Origin: CAWIHS01 sp963836005
GTDB taxonomy: Bacteria > Pseudomonadota > Gammaproteobacteria > GRL18
Direction: 5' to 3'
Length of the DNA stretch: 64,000 bases
Assembly: GCA_963836005.1 (NCBI GenBank)
Contig: CAWIHS010000002.1
Location: 558,001-622,000 of the forward strand
Below, in pieces: positions 60,523 to 64,000 of the stretch. Below the pieces are notes generated by a model. That model ran no database searches. It had not been told where the DNA came from and saw only the letters and a list, made by a program, of their open reading frames with translations. Position 1 is the stretch's first letter, and the number at the start of each line of letters is the position of its first letter. The position numbers were made by a program, and so were the translations under genes.

Positions 60523-60816
60523 CAATTCGTGGGGATCTCTCAGTACTTAAGGAGAACCGGGTATTTGTGGAAGACAGATAATTGCTCCTGCGTGATCTGC
60601 ATTCCCTACATGACTACCATGGATGGTGGAAATGCATGCGAGAGGCAGGAAGCCGGGAACGACCATGGAAGTATTTACGGCGTCTTCTGGAACAAATACT
60701 CGATTATCCGCACCTGATTTTGCTTAAGTACCTACCTATGAAACTCAATAAGCAATTGTTTTCTGTAGTGCACAATAGCGGTTATTAAAAAATGTAAATG
60801 CCATGTTTTCTTTATT

Positions 60817-61197
60817 TCATTCTTGCTGATGTTCTTTTGATTGTACTTCAATAGCCTGAATGCGCTCAATTTTAATCAGCACATCGAATGCCTTTTTTCT
60901 CTCAGTCTTCTCCATATAGATAAGATGTGCACCTGCTGACTTTACAATTCCTGTGAAAATATGCCCTCCATCAAGAAAGATTGTCACTCGTTTTCCCGTC
61001 AGTAAATTTAGGTTATCCATCACAGACGTATTGATGGTGTAGGAGTGGTTCGTTTCTTCTGAAGGTAATGGCTCTGCTGTCGTTAGGGATAGGGGTAATA
61101 GAGTTAGAAACAAAGACGTGCATAATAGACTTACCACTGCTGTTGAAAACACTACAACGGGTTTTTCTGGTTTATATATGGCTCTTTCTTGGGGCAA
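60817..61197 (-). CDS. Membrane-anchored small beta-barrel protein, 126 aa
   Basis: A 126-residue protein with one hydrophobic segment at about 13-40 (VVVFSTAVVSLLCTSLFLTL). It is followed by a compact domain LLTGKRVTIFLDGGHIFTGI then VKSAGAHLIYM and VLIKIERIQAIEVQ. The strand pattern (bent five-strand barrel, GxxV/FxGxV) recalls Sm/LSM-like folds, and the N-terminus would place it outside or anchored in the membrane. No named family is assigned. ATG at 61197. Confidence 0.6.
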   Translation of the reverse strand: MPQERAIYKPEKPVVVFSTAVVSLLCTSLFLTLLPLSLTTAEPLPSEETNHSYTINTSVMDNLNLLTGKRVTIFLDGGHIFTGIVKSAGAHLIYMEKTERKKAFDVLIKIERIQAIEVQSKEHQQE

Positions 61198-61348
61198 TGT
61201 CTTTCTCCTGTGTAATAATTAACTATTTCAAAGATCAACAAACTTCCTAGATATAAGAGTAGTACAATTTGAGTGAAAAGTAGAGATTAGTCCAGGAAGG
61301 TATTGTCAACTTATTTTCATTGATCTAAATTAATCCTCTCCCTCTCAA

Positions 61349-61990
61349 ATTTCAGGCACAGAAAATTATAGCCCATTCATTTAATGCCCGTTCACGAAAT
61401 ATTCTGTAATTTTTAGTTCTCAATAAATGACGTCCCAGATTAAATAAATTATTCACTTGACCATGAACCGATAGAAATAATTGGATCTGTTTGTGTGATT
61501 TAAAGCCTCTCATTTGTCGTTCCTGTTGGCGTGTTTTCTGATGTGAGTTCTCTGCTCGATTATTAGCATATCCGTCATTAACTCAAAAGGGGCTCTCCCC
61601 TGCTTCTTTAATAGTTTTCTGAAAAATCTCAGAGCAGCCCTTTTATCTTTATGTTTCTGAACAAGGATATCAATGATTTCGCCGTCCTGATCAACTGCTC
61701 GTGCTCGCCAGAGATAATGTAATCTGCCACGAATTTTTATATATACCTTATCAAGAAACCAACGATCACTTTTTATGCCGTACTTACTTCTTATTTTCTG
61801 GCATATATTTTTCCGACTTGAAACACCATTGACGAATAGATTCATAGGTCACATCAATATTTCGATAGACCATGGTTTCTTCTACATCTCGAAAACTGAG
61901 GATATAACGGTAGTATACACACAACATGACTGATGATTTCTTTTGGGTATCGATGCCCTGAATAAATATTATTACTTTTCATGGAAAAAT
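61349..61990 (-). pseudogene. IS6-family transposase remnant
   Basis: Frameshifted pieces of an IS6/IS26-type transposase in order on the minus strand. The start resembles SGHRYPKEIISHVVCI (61990-61900), then the catalytic part DRWFLDKVYIKIRGRLHYLW and RAVDQDGEIIDILVQKHKDK (61845-61600). The tail ENSHQKTRQQERQMRGFKS and FLSVHGQVNNLFNLGRH lie in another frame (61560-61400). The DDE core is split by frameshifts near 61850 and 61560. Terminal repeats were not identified. Confidence 0.85.
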
Positions 61991-62059
61991 TATGACATTC
62001 TTGATGGGATAAGGCGAATAACTTGAAAGTCCCCATGGAAGACTGCAAAATCAGCTCAT

Positions 62060-62250
62060 GGCCTGTGGCGATCAGTCAAAGACCCGCCCTTTACAGAGCG
62101 TTGCCAAAGAGGTATTTTAAGAACCTGGGATTGCCAGAACTGGCAATAGGATAATAACCGGATTTGAACCACCGTGGTACGTGATCAGTACGTCCGGTGG
62201 TATGGGAGGAGAAGTGCGGTGAGGCATCTCCTTATCCCGATTAAGACATA
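62060..62250 (+). mobile_element. Possible 3' remnant of a group II intron
   Basis: AACCACCGTGGTACGTGATC then ACGTCCGGTGGTATGGGAGG and a G/C-rich hairpin (CCTTATCCCGATT) look like the 3' domains of bacterial group II introns, which follow a maturase stop. The preceding bases could encode the end of such a maturase (YFKNLGLPELAIG). I recognise the pattern by eye only; no 5' part is present. Confidence 0.4.
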
Positions 62251-62304
62251 AAAATGAAAATCGTCGTACTTGTAATAGCATGATGTCCGTGCTATCGTTA
62301 ATTT

Positions 62305-62598
62305 ATGGTTTTCACATTTAAAAATTAGGCTACAGAAGATATTTTTAATGGTATTTCCAGTAAAGATGCGCGGCAAACATGTCCACAAAATATTTTGCGT
62401 GTAGCGAGAAGAAAACTTGATCAACTCGATTCCGTAGAATCACTCGATGAGTTAAAAGTCCCACCAGAAAATCGACTTGAATCATTACAGGGAAATAGAA
62501 ATGGGCAATGCAGTATTCGCATAAATGAACAGTACAGAATTTACTTTAAATGGAGTGATTAGGGACCGTTTGATGTTGAAATTACAGATTATCACTAG
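62305..62598 (+). pseudogene. higB: HigB-type toxin with two in-frame TAG codons
   Basis: The 97-codon frame reads as a RelE/HigB mRNA interferase: RVARRKLDQLDSVESLDELK, VPPENRLESLQGNRNGQ, SIRINEQYRIYFKW and the ending DVEITDYH. TAG interrupts it at codon 8 (62326-62328) and codon 86 (62560-62562), the second just before the conserved C-terminus. The rest is well preserved, so inactivation looks recent. The antitoxin gene follows after nine bases. Confidence 0.85.
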
Positions 62599-62607
62599 AG
62601 GTGAATT

Positions 62608-62925
62608 ATGGCTCGTATTCCAAGCCACGGAGAGCCGACCCATCCGGGTGAGATGCTCGTTGAAGAATTTCTAAGTCCAATGCATATTACACAAAGAGAT
62701 TTAGCTGACGCAATCCATGTTCCATACCAGAGAGTAAATGAGTTGGTAAATCAAAAACGTGGTGTCACTCCAAGCACCGCTTTACGGCTTGGTAAATTTT
62801 TCGGAGTTTCAGCTGACTTTTGGTTAAATCTACAAATGAGATGGGATCTTTACAAAGCTCAACAAATAGAAAAACAAGAACTTGATACAATCCAAGACTA
62901 TCATCATAGACAAAAACATGCTTAA
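62608..62925 (+). CDS. higA: HigA-type antitoxin
   Basis: XRE-family antitoxin of 105 residues. The family start HPGEMLVEEFLSPM is followed by a helix-turn-helix (ITQRDLADAIHVPYQRVNEL) and the pattern GVTPSTALRLGKFFGVSADFWLNLQ. It represses its own operon and neutralises HigB. The ATG at 62608 has GAGGTG upstream. It is intact although the toxin gene before it is broken, a combination expected after toxin loss. Confidence 0.92.
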   Translation: MARIPSHGEPTHPGEMLVEEFLSPMHITQRDLADAIHVPYQRVNELVNQKRGVTPSTALRLGKFFGVSADFWLNLQMRWDLYKAQQIEKQELDTIQDYHHRQKHA

Positions 62926-62951
62926 TAAGAAAATGCATGTGAGGCAAAAAG

Positions 62952-63027
62952 ATATCCCTATGATTTAAACGTTAGCTTATCGAAGCAACCTGTGTCCCTG
63001 TAAGAATTAATAACAACATAGGGATAT
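62952..63027. repeat. Inverted repeat ATATCCCTATG / CATAGGGATAT
   Basis: An 11-bp perfect inverted repeat encloses 54 bases, including GTTAGC. The right arm abuts the first recognisable codons of the dedA pseudogene, whose beginning is missing, so it may mark the border of a lost or inserted element. Confidence 0.4.
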
Positions 63028-63560
63028 GCTGCAGTCGGGATCAGTACCTTTTTAGAAGGTGAAACAATACTAATACTTGGAGGCTTTGCAGCTCATCGTA
63101 GTTATCTTGAATTGCCGTGGGTAATTCTATCTGCTTTCTTTGGCACTTTGGGTGATGATCACCTTTACTACTATATTGGGCGCACTAAAGGTAAAAGTGT
63201 GCTAGAAAAAAGGCCGCCTTGAAAATTCAAATCGGAGAAAGTATTTTTGTTACTAAAAAGGCATCAAATATTGCTTATTCTTGGTCTTCGTGTAACTACT
63301 CAGCGTATTTTGATTATTGTTGCAAGTTATTGATATCAGGTGTTTGTGGAAGAAGCTTATATAGCCAGGGATGGCTATATAGAGCCTACATGGATGTATT
63401 AACGGCGTCTTCTGTAACAAATTCCTGGTATCAATGACGTTTTAGAAATTACGCTGAGTAGTTACGTTTTCGTTTTCTATATGGGCAGTCGTAATTGGAA
63501 CATTGGGCTACTTATTTGGGTATGCGCTTGAAATTATTATTGGCAATATTGAACACTATT
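63022..63560 (+). pseudogene. DedA-family membrane protein, disrupted
   Basis: Recognisable DedA segments are GISTFLEGETILILGGFAAH, LPWVILSAFFGTLGDDHLYY, YIGRTKGKS, then LLLKRHQILLILGLR and, after a 174-bp miniature element, RFLYG and VVIGTLGYLFGYALEIIIG. The N-terminus is missing, a TGA interrupts it near 63220, the repeat splits it after GLR, and about 25 codons are lost between RFLYG and VVIG. Not functional. Confidence 0.82.
63292..63465. repeat. IS66-like-ended element carrying the family A core
   Basis: Ends GTAACTACTCAGCGTA (63292-63307) and TACGCTGAGTAGTTAC (63450-63465) are perfect inverted repeats. The flanks gtcttcgt (63284-63291) and gttttcgt (63466-63473) form an 8-bp duplication with one mismatch. 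The interior is the family A core: TGTTTGTGGAAGAAG, hairpin TATAGCCAGGGATGGCTATA, TTAACGGCGTCTTCTG. It interrupts the dedA pseudogene. Confidence 0.85.
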
Positions 63561-63723
63561 AAAAGTGTTTTATTTGAAGTATCTATCACAGTTTGCATGT
63601 TTAGCTATAGTTCTGTATATGTACGGCATTGTCGCCCTAATGGCTTTGTTGGATTCAATTGTGATGACGGCACTTCGTCAATGTCTGATGGTTTTGGCCA
63701 TTATATTCATACCAGAGGTTAAT

Positions 63724-64000
63724 ATGATAACGCGTTTTTTTTTAGGGCTATTCGTTTTATTTTTTGCAGGATCTGCCATGGCGATTGAAGAACCAAAATA
63801 CACAGTGTTAGAAAAGTCAGGGGCGTTTGAACTGCGTGCTTATAGCTCAAAGATTGTGGCGGAAACACTGGTTTCAGGATCTTTGGATAAAGCATCCAGC
63901 GCTGGATTTAAGTTGCTTGCTGATTATATTTTTGGCAACAACACGTCGCGTACAGGTGGTAATGAGAAAATCAGCATGACTGCACCAGTGACTATGGAGC
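63724..64000 (+). CDS. SOUL-family haem-binding protein, partial
   Basis: The first 92 codons of a gene that runs off the right edge. A signal peptide (MITRFFLGLFVLFFAGSAMA) leads into EEPKYTVLEKSGAFELRAY, the usual opening of SOUL/HBP domains, and NEKISMTAPVTME, the conserved segment of the family. SOUL proteins bind haem or act as small periplasmic proteins of uncertain role. ATG at 63724 follows GAGGTT. Confidence 0.88.
   Translation, partial: MITRFFLGLFVLFFAGSAMAIEEPKYTVLEKSGAFELRAYSSKIVAETLVSGSLDKASSAGFKLLADYIFGNNTSRTGGNEKISMTAPVTME

Larger units (their letters stand above)
59040..60543 (+). mobile_element. IS4-family IS10-like insertion sequence, copy 2
   Basis: Same ends, length (1504 bp) and 9-bp target TACTTAAGG (59031-59039 and 60544-60552) as copy 1, in the same orientation and the same position within a family A element. 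The two copies differ at two bases that I noticed (59847 and 60440, the latter changing Arg to His). Confidence 0.93.
59021..60740. repeat. Family A element split by the second IS10-like copy
   Basis: Left end CATACATAGGTACTTAAGG and right end CTTAAGTACCTACCTATG are inverted repeats. The exact 10-bp duplication aaactcaata flanks it (59011-59020 and 60741-60750). Without the IS it is about 207 bp, a shorter version of the element at 31181. Confidence 0.9.

Noticed and set aside
31200..60543. Composite transposon defined by the two IS10-like copies
   Set aside because: Each IS has its own 9-bp duplication within its own repeat, and each repeat has its own different 10-bp duplication. Independent insertions explain this fully; the outer duplication is uninformative because both targets are identical.
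62925..62980. higBA as a further integron cassette with a core at GTTAGC
   Set aside because: GTTAGC occurs after higA, but I could not pair it with a left box and stem, and it is 7 kb beyond the last attC.
1..64000. tRNA, rRNA, CRISPR array, replication origin
   Set aside because: None was seen on reading both strands. The only regular direct-repeat array is the coding repeat at 8470-8850, which has no spacers.

Overview
The window comes from an AT-rich genome whose gene content and gene order point to a sulfur-oxidising gammaproteobacterium. The evidence is a sirohaem sulfite reductase alpha subunit (dsrA) of the sulfur-oxidiser type, a secreted Gly/Tyr/Asn-rich protein reminiscent of sulfur-globule coat proteins, a cytochrome c4 - ResB - CcsA - DsbA block, a NAD(P)-linked group 3b [NiFe]-hydrogenase with its maturation genes, and tesA/ybbAP. 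This lineage call is an inference; no rRNA or other marker gene is present.

Layout. 1-5.2 kb: cytochrome c4, system II cytochrome c biogenesis (ResB, CcsA) and DsbA. 5.2-9.2 kb: small hypothetical genes, rubrerythrin divergent from OxyR, and an AAQ-repeat secreted protein. 9.2-13.8 kb: a perfect sigma-54 promoter followed by a terminator with no gene between (candidate sRNA), a sigma-54 activator, a lone dsrA with an FNR-type box and its own terminator, then a cupin and a Rof-like gene. 13.8-30.8 kb: mostly core and household genes (EamA transporter, PP2C phosphatase, ArsM-like methyltransferase, PEP-CTERM-type protein, DUF3025, THI5-like protein, TesA, TRIC channel, YbbAP, hydrolases, SLC13/ArsB-like transporter with a CBS partner, small conserved proteins). 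31-48 kb: hydrogenase island: hypA, receiver-only regulator, a histidine kinase fused to an NAD-binding Rossmann domain, hydBGDA-protease, hypB, an eroded P-type ATPase, a GGDEF-EAL protein, hypE and hypF. 48-50.3 kb: lipase-like hydrolase and beta-propeller phytase. 50.4-55.9 kb: a decayed integron, with a 3'-truncated intI on the minus strand and a plus-strand array of six cassettes separated by attC sites. 56-64 kb: NhaA, an OB-fold protein and a graveyard of mobile DNA (second IS10-like copy, IS6 remnant, possible group II intron tail, broken higB with intact higA, broken dedA), ending in a partial SOUL haem-binding gene.

Mobile DNA shapes the whole window. Three families of small non-autonomous elements can be delimited: one with CATAGGTAxGTACTTAAG ends and 10-bp target duplications (five delimited copies), one with GTAAC ends and 8-bp duplications (IS66-like), and one with TA-flanked ends. 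Two almost identical 1504-bp IS10-like elements sit in the same 9-bp target inside two copies of the first family, each carrying a copy of the second family. They lie in direct orientation 27.8 kb apart and bracket the hydrogenase island and the integron.

How the genes may work together: the hydrogenase would exchange electrons between H2 and NAD(P)H, and the neighbouring NAD-binding kinase is a natural candidate to report the NAD redox state to it. The FNR-type box at dsrA and OxyR/rubrerythrin suggest that oxygen and peroxide control several of these systems. All regulatory links are inference from position and motif.
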